64,000 bases of DNA from Antilocapra americana (taxonomy: Eukaryota; Chordata; Mammalia; Artiodactyla; Antilocapridae), in assembly GCA_007570785.1 (NCBI GenBank), contig ML664152.1, positions 3,410,911-3,474,910 of the forward strand, in the 5' to 3' direction. Position 1 is the stretch's first letter. Every line of letters starts with the position of its first letter. The position numbers and the translations under genes are program-made. Below are positions 47,026 through 60,997 of this stretch, one piece after another. The notes under the pieces were generated by a model, which was not told where the DNA came from, ran no database searches, and saw only the letters and a program-made list of their open reading frames with translations.

Positions 47026-47192
47026 GGACTTCCCTGGTGGTCCAGTGGTTAGGACTCTCCGTGTCCACTGCAAGGGGTGTGGGTTCCATCCCTGGTCGGG
47101 AACTAAGATCTCACACAATGAGTGGGCAAAAAAAAAAAAAAACAACCACCATATATATATATATCAAATATATATATTTCAAATATATATGT
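47026..47192 (+). repeat. CHR-type SINE plus A-run and (TA)n
   Basis: GGGACTTCCCTGGTGGTCCA head, GGTCGGGAACTAAGATCTCA, a 15-A run near 47,130, and TA-rich sequence at 47,150-47,192. Confidence 0.85.
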
Positions 47193-47235
47193 TCAATATC
47201 TCAGGATAAACCATTATGAAAAAGAATGTATAAAC

Positions 47236-47545
47236 ATAACAGAATCACTTTGCTGTACAGCCCGAATTAACACAACATCATAAGTTAAATGTGTGTGTGT
47301 GTATTAAGTCACTTCAGTGTGACCCCATGGACTGTAGCCCACCAGGCTCCTCTGTCCATGAGATTCTCCAGGCAAGAATACTGGAGTGGGTTATCGTGCC
47401 CTCCTCCATGAGATCTTCCTGACCCAGGGATCAAACCTGCATCCCTTATATCTCCTGCATTGGCAGGTGGGTTCTTTACCACTAGCCACCTGGGAAGCCC
47501 AAATCAACTATACTTCAATAAAATCAATTTTAAAAATAATAAAGA
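47236..47545 (+). repeat. L1 3' tail split by a Bov-tA
   Basis: CACTTTGCTGTACAGCCCGA and the end CAACTATACTTCAATAAAAT are the bovine L1 3' end. The minus-strand Bov-tA at 47,296-47,503 lies between, preceded by a short (TG)n. Confidence 0.78.
47296..47503 (-). repeat. Bov-tA SINE
   Basis: GACCCCATGGACTGTAGCCC, GGCAAGAATACTGGAGTGGG, TTCTTTACCACTAGCCACCT. Confidence 0.9.
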
Positions 47546-50187
47546 GAAAGAGCTGTCTGAAGGACCTCAAGGCCCAGGGTGGAGCTCTTCCCACACATGA
47601 ACCTGGCTGCACTGCATGTACTGCCACCTCTGTCCTAAGTCTGCCTCCCTCCCTTCCTGGTCAGCATCTCGGGTAGGACACTTAGGTCCCCAGCACCTAC
47701 GTCAGGCTTCAGCAGTCCTTTCCCCCTTTCCTTTGTTTTCATCAGCTCTGTCGTTTCAAAATTCTGAGAATAGCTTATGGTCGTGTGAAGCTCTGTTTCA
47801 GTGCAATAAACCTACATTTTTATTTGGTGCATGAGCATCATTTCTTTTCTGATTCCTCCCTATTCCAGCATCAGCAACTTGCCATATGCTCCCAGGAGAC
47901 GGTGTTCTCCTTGGGCTTCTCCCAGCTGGCTCGGAGCAGAGGATGATATATTTTAAGCCTCACAGTTTAAAAACCTTGGCAAAGCTTCTGATGAACTAAA
48001 TAAAAACATCAAGATAGATTTGTAACCTGGGCTCTGATTCGTCTAGATTTTGAGATTTTAACACCAGTGCTTAAAAGAAAGAACAAAAGACTAGGGAAGC
48101 CAAGGTGGCATGTGGCACTCCATCCGTTGAGGGCTGGTCCTGCTCCAGAGCAGGGCTGGGTGGCCCAGGACAGAGGAAGTCACTCTGTGGCCCTGGAGCC
48201 GGGAGGCTTGCCAAGGGGGTGCAGGTGGTCGGGCAGGCCTCCACCACCTGAGAAGGCCCAAAGAAGCTTCTTCCTGGCCTTCCCAAGTTTGCCCTCTAAT
48301 GTGTTTGCTTGGTTGCCTGTCTTAGATGCAAGACTGGCACTGCTGTCCCTGGGCATAGTCTGCCTGACTTGTCCTACTTGCTGCATCCCACGTTCAGCAG
48401 GTGGGGTCAGCAGAAAAGACATCTTCAACCTCATTTGCAAAAAAGTGTCGCTTTTTGCTTTCTTTAAAATTGTTTCCAAGGATTTAAAATTCTATTTTTG
48501 ATTAACGAATTCACATACTTCAAAGATCCAAATGGATAAAGGAACACACACAGAGAATTTGTGCTCACGTCCCTATCTGTCATGGCATAACTCTAACACA
48601 TCTTTAATCATTCTTGAGGCCCTACTATCCACATCTTTGTGGAATCCTCTCCTTGAGTGGGGGCAGAATTTGCTTAAGTGCATCCCGAGCAGCCCACTTT
48701 CTGGGGCACTCATTTCTGTCTTCACTCTCTGCCCAGCAGAGGAGGTGACTCAGGTTTACTGTTCCATCACCAGAGTTACTTGGTTAATCTTTGATTTGTA
48801 AATATCAAGCCTATCAGTATAAGGGGGAGCTATTTTCATATGTGTGAGTGCTGCAGGAATGCTGGCAAGAGGCTCAGGTGGTTTGGAGGGAGGGAGTCCG
48901 CACCTCTCACCTTCCCCTGGCTCTTCCTGCACCCCATTGTTTAGAGAAGCCTTCAGTGGGTCCCTGCCCCTTTCACCAGCATCCTGTCCCCCTGGCAGAA
49001 GAAAGCCTGGCTTCTCACCCTTCTGGAAGCCTCCTCCTATACACCCTCCTTTGACATCCCAGGGATGTAAAAAAAAATCTCCTATAAGGAAACAACTCAC
49101 AGTGTCAAAGGACACCCCCACCGGTCAAGGCCCCAGGACCCCACGGTGGTACTCCCATCTCCTCTGGTCTTGTATGTGTGTTTCGTGAGGAACACAATGT
49201 AGCGTTAGACACAGGAGTTTTGGCTGTTGGGATGTTTCGTATTTGGGAGAGGGGATGTGAGAAAAGTGGTCACATGGAGCTCGACCCTTCCATGTCCGAG
49301 TGAGGAAGAAGCACGGGTGTCCTCGGTCAGCAGACAGACTCAGAGTCGGACCCCCTCCCCTGGCCCGGGGAAGGCTCCCAGCTTCATCCAGGGGACAACC
49401 TTTGGCAGGTCCGAGACCCCACTCAGCTGTCCGCCCATCACAGAGCAGTGACAGTCAATGCCTGCGGGATGCATGTGGGCCTCCCCGTCCTGGGCATCTT
49501 CTGTGTTTTCCCTAGAGAAAGCGCGTGGTGAGCGTGTGGCTCAGCTGCATAGTTTTCGAGACTTCAAGGAGACTTGAGAAGCCCTCACTTGCCTCTAACA
49601 GATCAAGGCAACGAACTCAAGTAAGAGAAACAAATACTGGAGGAAAATGAACGTTTCATATGTTCTCCAGACTTGTGGGGAAACCAGTCATTGTTTTTTT
49701 GCCAAAAGATGATTGGATACTACGAATCCATGCTTTTTTTTTTTAAGAAGGGAAAGGGGCAATCTTGCCTGCTGTCACTCATTCCTGCCCACACACACAT
49801 GTTATATTTAGATGAGCTTAACGGGAAGTGCTGAGGCTTTCATGTACGGAGATGCACTATGCCATCATCACAGCACATGTGCAAGCTGGACATTGACCCC
49901 AGCCCCAGAGGTCGCCCTCCCCAACCCACTTTTGTAGCCGAGGAGACACACCTCAGGCCCCTCCTGGGGGGAGTGTGGCACCAGCCAAGGCTTCACATAG
50001 TCAGGTGGCTGTCTCAAGCCATTGATTGAAATATCATGTTATTTTTCTAGATTTTGTGAGGCTTATGGCATCTACCAACTTAAAAAATTTATAAGCTCTG
50101 TTTTCTGATTTTAAATAATTTTCACTTTCATACTTAATTTTGAAATCATAATTCTGCATTGTCTTTGTTTAAAAGAGCTCTCCAGGG

Positions 50188-50340
50188 ACTTTCCTGGTGG
50201 TCCAGTGGTTAAGACCTGACATTCCCAAAATAGGAGGCCCAAGTTTGATTCCCTGGTCAGGAAACTAGACCCTACATTCTACAGCTCAGAGCTTGAATGC
50301 TGAAACTAAGACCTGCCGCAGCCAACATAAAAAAAAGAGA
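50188..50340 (+). repeat. CHR-type SINE, short form
   Basis: GGGACTTTCCTGGTGGTCCA head, CTGGTCAGGAAACTAGACCC, CTGAAACTAAGACCTGCCGC. Confidence 0.85.
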
Positions 50341-50414
50341 GAGTTCTCCAAATTCTGTAAGACTCAGGCCCCAGAAAACCTGAAACCATCCTTGGTAGTA
50401 GGGACTATACTTTC

Positions 50415-50461
50415 TTCTGTCTCTCTCTCTCTTCTTCTTCTTCTTTTTTTTTTTTTTTTTT
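50415..50461 (+). repeat. (TC)n/(TTC)n/T-tract
   Basis: A polypyrimidine run of CT repeats, then CTT repeats, then about 19 T. Confidence 0.92.
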
Positions 50462-51440
50462 GCTGTTAATTTTCACTGAACCTCTTCTAGACTTAAGTAC
50501 TAGTCATTCAAGGATATAGGAACTAATTGAAAAAAATAGTTGCAATACAAGTCACTAAGAAAGACATATCCAGTAAAAATTTATTTTTAAGTTTAGATGT
50601 GTTTGTTAAAATTGGACTTTATAAGTAGGTTAGTAAGACTTGTAAAAAAATGCTTTAAGAAAAATTAGGTTTTTATTAAGATTGAATACTGTTTTATAAA
50701 AGCTTTTTTTCAAAAAATAAAAAATTAAATTTTAAAATAATTGCAAAATTTTTAAATATTAATTTTTACAAGTCTCTTCTGTATAAGAATCCATCAGATG
50801 TAAAAGAACTCACTTGACATTTTAAAAAATAAAAAGCATGAAATTATTAACTGTTAACGGATGGAGAGAAATTGAAGTAAAAAAGAAGGAATTGCTAAAC
50901 CTCAGAAACTCGCTTTTTTCAACAGACACTGGTTCCTAAAACCCCACTAAATCGAGAAACAGCCCATGTGAGCCTCGCAGAGCCCAGTGGCTGTCCTTAG
51001 AGTTTCTATTTTAGGCCCTGTCTAACTAGTGCTGAATGTCGAGTCATTCGGCCTCCAGGCTGCCTTCCCTGGCCTGCAGCCTCCTCCAGGCTCCTGGGCT
51101 TGTTGGACTCATCCCTAGTCAGGGTTTGTGACAGTCTCACTGTCTTGCCACTCTGACCCCCTTGTTCTGTGCTGGTTACAGGCAGAGGGACTGTGTGGTC
51201 AGCTCGGCCCCCACCACGCTCCCCAGTCCTGGGTCATAGTGAGCTCAATGGGTCTCCAAGTGGCCGGATTTCACTGCCTCTGCCTCGTTCTTCTCCCACC
51301 AAACAGCATGGTGATGCACACTAGGAATAAAGGAGCTAGAAGATGGTGTATGTAGGTGGGGGTCAGACAGAAATGACATGCTATCACTAAAGGTTAGAGG
51401 TCCAAATGCATGGAAAAGAAATAGAAAAGGAAACGTATTA

Positions 51441-51655
51441 GAGATATGTGTGTGGTCACTCAGTCATGTCCGACTTTTTGTGACCTCGTGGACTGTAGGC
51501 CCCCGGGCTCCTCTGTCCTTGGGATTCTCCAGGCGAGAATACTGGAGTGGGTTCCCATGACCTACTCCAGGGGATCTTCCCAACCCAGGGATGGAACCCA
51601 GGTCTTCTGCATTGGCAGGCGGATTCTTTACCACTGAGCCACCTGGGAAGCCCCA
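51441..51655 (-). repeat. Bov-tA SINE
   Basis: GTGGTCACTCAGTCATGTCC, GACTGTAGGCCCCCGGGCTC, ACCACTGAGCCACCTGGGAA. Confidence 0.9.
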
Positions 51656-51784
51656 TTTAGAGATATATTGTAGGAAAATTTCCTCAAAGTGAAGAATTGT
51701 GTCAAGTAACGGAAAACACAGATAAAACAAGAAACAGAGGCACGTGATCACCGTCACAGCAGCTTGCTGCTTCTCCTTTTCTTT

Positions 51785-51933
51785 AAATCGTGAAGTTTAT
51801 TAATTGGGTTTTTTTGGGGAGGGTGCCACACCCTGTGGCATATACGATCTCAGGTCGCTGAGCACGGAAGGAACCCATGCCCTCTGCACTAGGAGCAAAG
51901 AGTCCTAGCCACTGGACCACCAGGGAAGTCCAC
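51785..51933 (-). repeat. CHR-type SINE, short form
   Basis: CACACCCTGTGGCATATACG, CCTCTGCACTAGGAGCAAAG, CCACTGGACCACCAGGGAAG. Confidence 0.8.
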
Positions 51934-52480
51934 AACATGCTTCTTAACACTTCTAAGCCTGAAGAAAGCATGTACTCACCCACCCTTAGGGGAGTGGGTT
52001 ATTTATGAGTGCACCCTGCAGACTACAGGCAGCTGCGTCCACAAACCGCTGGCCTGGGTCCTTCAGGGCGGCAGCTGGCAGAGGCCATCAAGGCCTCCCA
52101 GTCCCCTGGCGCCTCACTGAGAGGCGATGGCTGGAGAGCAGGACACCACCCTCTGCCTGGAGGCACAGCTTCGGCCTGTCTCTTCTCTGCCTCGAGTGCC
52201 TCCCTTTTCAATTTTACTGTCCACGTAACTGATAGGATTTGTACAAGTCAAAGTCCCCAGGGACTTAACAACTCGTGGAGGACAGAATAGTGAACTTGTT
52301 GCCGGTGCCCGTCACCCAGCCTCAGCGATCAGCAACATTTTCCTATTCTTTCTCATCTCTGCAGCTCAGCTCTCTCCCCAATTTTTGTTGGAATATTTCA
52401 AACACACTACCAGTTTTTCTATTTTTTATTTTTTTTAGAGTAAAACCAGGTATCTCATTTGTTCTCCTGCAGGACAGAGC

Positions 52481-52800
52481 CTGTTATATGGACTGGATGT
52501 CTGTATCCCCCTCAAGTTCACATGCTGAAGCCCCGACTCCATGTGGAGGTATCTGGAGGTGGGGCCTTCTGGGAAGGAGTTGGGGTCAGAGGGGCCATGA
52601 GGGTGGTGCTCCCAAGAGGGGATTAGTGTCCTTATATAAGGAGATACTGGGAAGCTTGCTCTCTGACTCTCTGCCACGAGAGGACACAGGACAAGCAGCC
52701 GTGTGCAAGCCAGGAGGGCAGCTCTCCCCAGGCACTGGATCAGCTGCCACCTTGATCTTGGACTTCAGACTCCCAGTGTGGACGCTACTCCCAAAGGAGC
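52481..52800 (+). repeat. MLT1 (ERVL-MaLR) LTR
   Basis: TGTTATATGGACTGGATGTC, TGGAGGTGGGGCCTTCTGGG, GGGATTAGTGTCCTTATATA, GCCACCTTGATCTTGGACTT: an old mammalian LTR, solitary, sense orientation. An LTR alone, with no retroviral genes. Confidence 0.85.
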
Positions 52801-54060
52801 ATTACTTCGGCTGTTAAATGTTTTACCTCTTGGTCTTTGTTTCAGATCCCTTCTAGAAGAAAGTCCACAGGACAGAGGGAAGGAGGCAGGGGGAGAAGGC
52901 AGTAGAACCGGGTGCCAAGCACCTGAAGCAAACTAGTTAGCCCACTTTTCACTGAATTAAATGGCCTGTGGCTGCCCCGTAACACTGGGGTATTAAAGCT
53001 TAAAACTGTGGCTCTCAGACAAACCCATTCTCTGCCTCTTTTTGTAAGGCCCACACCAAGAATGGTTTTGTTTTTTAAACATCTTCAAAGAGTTGAAGAA
53101 AAATGACAGCCACAATAATGGTATGTGGCAAAGTTGAAAATATTTACTATCTGGCCCATTTATGGAAAAACTCCTCCTGTGCCCCCCAGGTTTAAGAGCG
53201 ATTTGGTTTGCATGGTTTCTACTTCACACAGCCTTCCTGCAGGATGTAGTGCATTGTGGTGTTAGCAAAGTCATTTTACAAGCCTTTGGCTGGATTCTGC
53301 ACCCAAGGTACAGGACTGGTCAGACAGCGCTGGGGGCTAGCCACTCCCAACATCCTTGGGTTGGGAGACGAGAGGAGAACAGAAATCATCGTAACACAAA
53401 GCCCAGGCTTGGAAGCAGGATCAGGAAAGCCACACGATAATCTGCTGGGTTTCTGTTATTAACCAGCTGCCAGTGAGCATCAGAGCCAGAACCCACAATG
53501 AGCAGGTCTCCAGAGAGCCTCCTGCAGTCCCGGGGTATGTGTTGTAACAGGTGTAAGAGGACCAGCGTGCAGGGAGGTGCCAGCGTCCAGGTGACATGAC
53601 ACGAAAACCACAAAAAGAGGTAGACCTTGTTGAACTCAAACATATCAAGCCAACTTAAAAATCTTACAGAAATGAAAGCAATCACTTGTGATTCATTAGC
53701 TCGGTTTCTGGAAACTCTTCAGAAAACAACAGAAAATACAAAATGAGTTGCATGCACACAGATGTTTCTGGCAGCACTCTTTTAAAAGAGAACATGGGAA
53801 GTTACACAAACTCAGTGAGCTGCGCTCAGTGGGTAGCTGTGGCCACAGCGCCCAGATGGAGGATCTGGGGTCTGAATGCAGAGCCGTGCCTGGTGCTATT
53901 TATCGTGGCTCCTGAGACTTTCCAGAGAGTTAAGAGCCAGGGGGAAACATTATGCAGATTGAAATACATCCAGACTTGTTTTGACACAAAAAGAACTATG
54001 ACTGAGAGGGTAACAGGCAGGAAGGCTATGGGTCTCCAAGTGCAGGAAACAGACTGGAAG

Positions 54061-54711
54061 TGTCAGACTTTTTTTCCTTCTCTATACAAAATTAAAAGAT
54101 TTCTTTTAAAATTCTGTTGCCATGACGATACGTGGTTCCACCTGAACTTTTCTTAAACTTTGAACTAACCAATGCATTCTTCTTATGGAAATGTTTTCCT
54201 TAAGCTATGTTAATCAACTATGTATTTACCTTAGACTTGTCTTTCTTCAAGTTGGTTCTGCCTAAGATTTAGAATTGATAATGGTTCAACAAACCATTAT
54301 GTTTTACTTGTGGAAATGTTCTTAAGCTGTATTACTGAGACTATGTACTTGCTTGGAAATTTGTCTGATTCATGTCAAGTGTTTTATGGCCTGGAGTGAC
54401 TCACCTGGTGCCACTGTTCTCTCAAAATGCAGGTGGTGGGTGAGGGGCCTGTTTTGAGACACCTCCTTTCTCCAACTAGCAGCCTGCTGATAGGTGTGTA
54501 ACTTCTTGCTGAAAACTAGCAGGAGGTACTCTTTCTGCCCCCTTTTGATGTCTGTGTCAGAAGCTTTCTCTATCCCTTTTATACTTTAATAAAACTTTAT
54601 CACACAAAAGCTCTGAGCGGTCAAGCCTACTCACTGGCCCCAGACTGAATCTCTCTCCTCTGGAGGCCAAGAATCCCAGCGTCTTTCATGGCTCAGCAGC
54701 AACCTTTCACA
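54061..54711 (+). mobile_element. solitary LTR of a ruminant endogenous retrovirus (BTLTR1-like)
   Basis: About 650 bp with the layout of a ruminant ERV LTR: AACCAATGCATTCTTCTTAT early, a TTTATACTTTAATAAAAC promoter/poly-A block with AATAAA at 54,588-54,593, and a short U5 (AGCTCTGAGCGGTCAAGCC, to CAGCAACCTTTCACA). No primer-binding site or internal viral genes follow, so it is a solo LTR left by recombination. The ends are estimated, and I see no clear target duplication. It points away from NDUFV3. The family name is from pattern memory. Confidence 0.7.
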
Positions 54712-55654
54712 ACTCTCTGTGGTGTTAACAGCCCCGGGAACTGCACTCTGGCATCAGAGACCACGGCCCTTCACACATCTCCACACATCACAGGGGCTCC
54801 ATGGGTCACAGTGTAAGAAGCTATTAAATGAAAACAAACAAACAAACCAAAACAACAACCCAGGATAGAAAGCTGTATGTACATTATATGGTCACAGCAC
54901 CAGGAAACCTGTTCTGTTAACCATGATCGGGTGAGCAGAGGCGATTTCAGGTAATCTATGTTCCATGTGCTTTCTTTTGGTAATGGGTCTTAGTACTCTT
55001 ATAATGAAAAATGTGATTAGAGAATCTTGTTGAGTCGCTAAGCCACTGGGGCAGTAATGAAATGTGAGGTGAGACAGATGATCACTTGGACTCATTTTAA
55101 GAAAAGCAGGATTATAGAAATGTGAGTCAGAAGTTATAACATACTGTACTGTTTGTTGTAAATTGACTAGAGGCCAAGAACCAGAACTGAAATGAACTAA
55201 GCCCCACAAGCTTGCACAGAGAAACAAGCAAGGAAGGATGGGAATAGGCAAACCAGGAAATGTCCCAGCTTGTAGACAGGCGTTCTGCTGCAGGGAGAAG
55301 TGTGGCCCAAGCAGGCGGACACAGCCTCTCTCTCAGCAGGATCTGTTACTTCTCAGAGTTCCCACGGGGCTTTGGGACACACAGAGGGACAGACAGACAC
55401 TGACGGACACACAGAGCCTGCTCCCACTTGCATGCCCCCCGGCCTGGGTAATCTTACCCTGAGGGATGGGAAGTCACTGGGTCACCCCAGAAACCCTCTG
55501 TGAACAAATAAGCTTATTTCACTAGGCCACCCGGAACAAAGCTGCTGGACCCTGTGTACCACTTCCACCTGTCTGTAATCCCACCGCTCCGAAACTCCCC
55601 AAGTCTATATCACATACCTAATCCAACGGAATAAAAGAATTTGGATCCTTCTGA

Positions 55655-56071
55655 TCATAAAATGCCATGATTTATTACAGTTTCTCTGCAGTGCAGTAGT
55701 TAGTTGAAATGTATACAGTTCCTACATCTGATTCATCAAGAACTAGGTCTTGTCAGAAGGCCCTGCTATACTCATCAACTCCACACCGGTGAACCAGAGA
55801 GCACCAAGCTGACCAGGGCTCAGCACAGCGACCACACAGAGGGAAGACCAAGCCGACTCTCTGATTGGGTGGATCTGTCCACTGAGCCACACCTTATAAT
55901 TGGAGAGAAATCCCCGCACCGATGTCTCTAAACACATGGCGACTGAACCATCAGAGGAGTGCTGCTAATTCACTACTTGCTAGGATTCTACACGCCAGGT
56001 CTCATGACTGCTGAGATGACTGCAGGCAAGAATGCAGACAGACACAGAAAGGGTAATCTTTAAACCGGCTC
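55655..56071 (-). terminator. NDUFV3: NDUFV3 3' UTR and polyadenylation signal
   Basis: After the stop codon, about 400 nt of non-repetitive sequence leads to a canonical AATAAA on the minus strand (55,671-55,676). Cleavage is expected some 10-25 nt further, near 55,655. No other AATAAA is seen on this strand between the stop codon and this one. The cleavage point itself is inferred. Confidence 0.65.
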
Positions 56072-58484
<2,413 letters not shown>

Positions 58485-59582
58485 CCTGTGTGTGGTCCTG
58501 GCCTTCCACTTGAGCGGCAGAGTCCTCCATGATCCCGCCTTTCTCCTCAAGCTTCAGGACTGCAGGGTTTTCATCCAGAACATCTTTATTCTGAACAGGG
58601 GCTGGCTTCAAATTTTGCATGGGTAGCTGATGTTCCAAAATCTCTTCCTCAGCCTTTAAGATTCCTTCTGCTGCCTGCTTTTCCAATTTTTCTGTTTTGG
58701 ACAGGGGAAGAGCCAGCTCCCCGTCTGCTTCTGGTACTTGTTTCTCCAAAAGGCTCCCTCTGGCCTCAGCAGGAGGGGCTGGCGGCTGCCCCCCGGCTCT
58801 GGTTCCTGGTGATGGGGTGGGTGCCGGGCCACCATCAGGATGTGTGGACAATCCCCACATTGTATGGTCAGACAAGACTTTTTTAACTTCAAGTGGCTTT
58901 TGGCTTTCTTTGTCTATTTTGTTTGATCTAGATATCTTCTGTGATTGTTTCTCCTTCACAGTTCGCTTCATAAACTCCTCAGCAGTGTGTGACTTGGGTG
59001 CTGCAGTTTTGGGTTTGGGGTCCTTTCTGTCCTCCAGGGGCTGACTGGAGGCCCCTTTTTTCTTTGCCTGGCGGGGCCTCTCTGCAGGGGGGAGGTCCAG
59101 GTGTGGCTGCTGCGACACTGTCTTTTCTTTGTCCGATATCTCAGTTTTGGGGGCCCTACCTGCAGAGGAGCGTGAGGCCTCTGGTACGGGAGGCCCTCCC
59201 CTGCGTTTGCTCTTCACCTGAGGACCTGCTCCTGAGCGGTCGCCCTCCTCATCAGACTCTGAATCGGAGGAGCTGGATGAAGATGAAGATGAAGATGAAT
59301 CATCTGTCTCTCTCCTGCCCCACTGGGCTGCTTCTGAATCTGAACCCTGTTTTCTGAATGGAGACACAACTTTCTGAGGAAACTCTACCAAAGTCTTTCT
59401 TGACAAAAGCTTCGGAAGCTCTTGGTCTTTGTGCAGCACACTGGCATCGGGGTTAGGGCTCGCTAGCGTCCTGCTTTGGCTCACAACTGATGGGGAGGAA
59501 GTGTTTGCAGATAAGGTTTTGGACACCGCATCTGCTGTTGGGGGGGCAAGCTGCTGGCCCCTCTCCTTTGGTTCCACTACAT
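58485..59582 (-). CDS. NDUFV3: NDUFV3 exon 3, long-isoform cassette exon
   Basis: The acceptor is TTTCCTAG|AT and the donor is CACACAGG|GTACAC. The exon is 1,098 nt, a multiple of three, entering at phase 1 and leaving at phase 1, so it is a skippable cassette. It opens VVEPKERGQQ and contains KTLVEFPQKVVSPFRKQGSD, both hallmarks of long NDUFV3. An 11-serine run followed by DSESDEEGD comes next, and then a long low-complexity stretch rich in Lys, Pro, Glu and Ser. No folded domain is apparent and disorder is likely. In mammals, inclusion gives a roughly 50 kDa tissue-dependent form and skipping gives the ~10 kDa form. The reading frame stays open past the donor for 62 more bases by chance. 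Confidence 0.95.
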
Positions 59583-60526
59583 CTAGGAAACGGCATAAAG
59601 AGGAGTATTATTTTTAACATTGAGTAAAACAGTGTGAATTCATCAAGGTCACAGACATTTCATTACACATCACCTTGTTACTGATAGTATCTTCAACATC
59701 ATCATCTTAAGAACTGCTCCATGGAAAACCTATTCTTAAGGGAAAGCCAAGCCACACAGGAGAGCAATTAAAAAAAAAAATTGCAGATGTCTTTCTTGAT
59801 AGCTGAAGATATTTTAAGATGGGATTTTTTTTTAACAATAGAAGTAACAATCTTATCTCCATTTTTCACAGTGAGAGCTTCCTGATGATAATTACTTTTT
59901 AAACTACTATTTCATCTCAATTTAAGATAAATTATAAAGATATTTTCAGATGATGAAGTTTTAGAAATGCCTGATTTCTCAAATCCCTTAAGAAATTGAT
60001 GCCTCTCAAATATTTTAAAAATGACCCATATTGCATGAACGTGACCTTTTAAACAAGAGAACAAAGCAAAAGTAGAGAAGAGAGTCTGGTTTGGGTCTGG
60101 GGGAAGTACATGCATGAGTTTAAGAGTGGGGGGTGGGAGGGAGGGAATACTGGGAGTCAAACAAAGGTGCCCTGAGAGGAACAAGAGTCCTGCAAAATCA
60201 CATCCTTCAGGGGTTTCTTCTGCCAAGGAAAACTGTTTCAAGACCAAAAAGGTCTAAAATAACTTAGTATCATGTGTCATTAGAAACAGTGAGTCTTAAA
60301 CTGTTACAATAAGTGGTACTGTAAGTCTTAGATGTTGTAGAGTTAACTAAGAAAGAAAATGAAATCCCATAGAACATTCATTAGTTCTATTTTCACTCAA
60401 TTGTCTCTGGTGATAAATCTTTTTTAACCATACAGATAAGAAAAATATACAACAAGTTTTTATAAATTAAAATTACTTTTCAAGTCTAAAGCAAAATTAA
60501 AAAAATATATTACAGAGGAAGTAAGT

Positions 60527-60723
60527 AAACTTGCTTAGTCATGCCTGACTCTTTGCGACCCCATGGACTGTAGCCTACCAGGTTCCGCCATCCATGGGAT
60601 TTTCCAGGCAAGAAGACTGGAGTGGGTTGCCATTTCCTTCTCCAGGAGATCTTCCCGACCCAGGGATTGAACCCAGGTCACTGGCATTATAGGCAGATGC
60701 TTTACCGTCTGAGCCACCATGAG
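60527..60723 (-). repeat. Bov-tA SINE
   Basis: TTGCTTAGTCATGCCTGACT, GACTGTAGCCTACCAGGTTC, ACCGTCTGAGCCACCATGAG. Confidence 0.9.
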
Positions 60724-60881
60724 CAAACTCTAAATGTTATTTCTTATTTTTCAAGTCTAGGAGACTATTTTATATTAAAAAGTATACCACTTTTTTAAAG
60801 TGGAAAAAAATGTATTTCTAACTTTACCATTTTACCGGTATCTAAAAAACAATCTCTTAATTGTTTTCTGAGATCAGGGAC

Positions 60882-60915
<34 letters not shown>

Positions 60916-60997
60916 GATTATATATATATGTATATATATATACACACAGACACACATATACACATATACACACACATATATACATATATACACACAT
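60882..60997 (+). repeat. compound (TA)n(CA)n microsatellite
   Basis: A TA run, then about 11 CA/AC units (60,894-60,916), then alternating TATATA and CACACA blocks to about 60,997. Purely alternating purine-pyrimidine. Confidence 0.95.

Larger units (their letters stand above)
27600..55654. other. PKNOX1-NDUFV3 intergenic interval
   Basis: About 28 kb between the PKNOX1 promoter and the NDUFV3 polyadenylation site, with repeats listed separately. Stretches without a repeat or gene that I can name are 28,100-29,970, 31,110-31,990, 33,390-34,320, 36,450-37,680, 38,410-40,010, 44,375-45,705, 45,870-47,020, 47,550-50,185, 50,465-51,440, 51,935-52,480 and 52,800-54,060. No conserved coding exon is seen in these. 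Confidence 0.6.
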
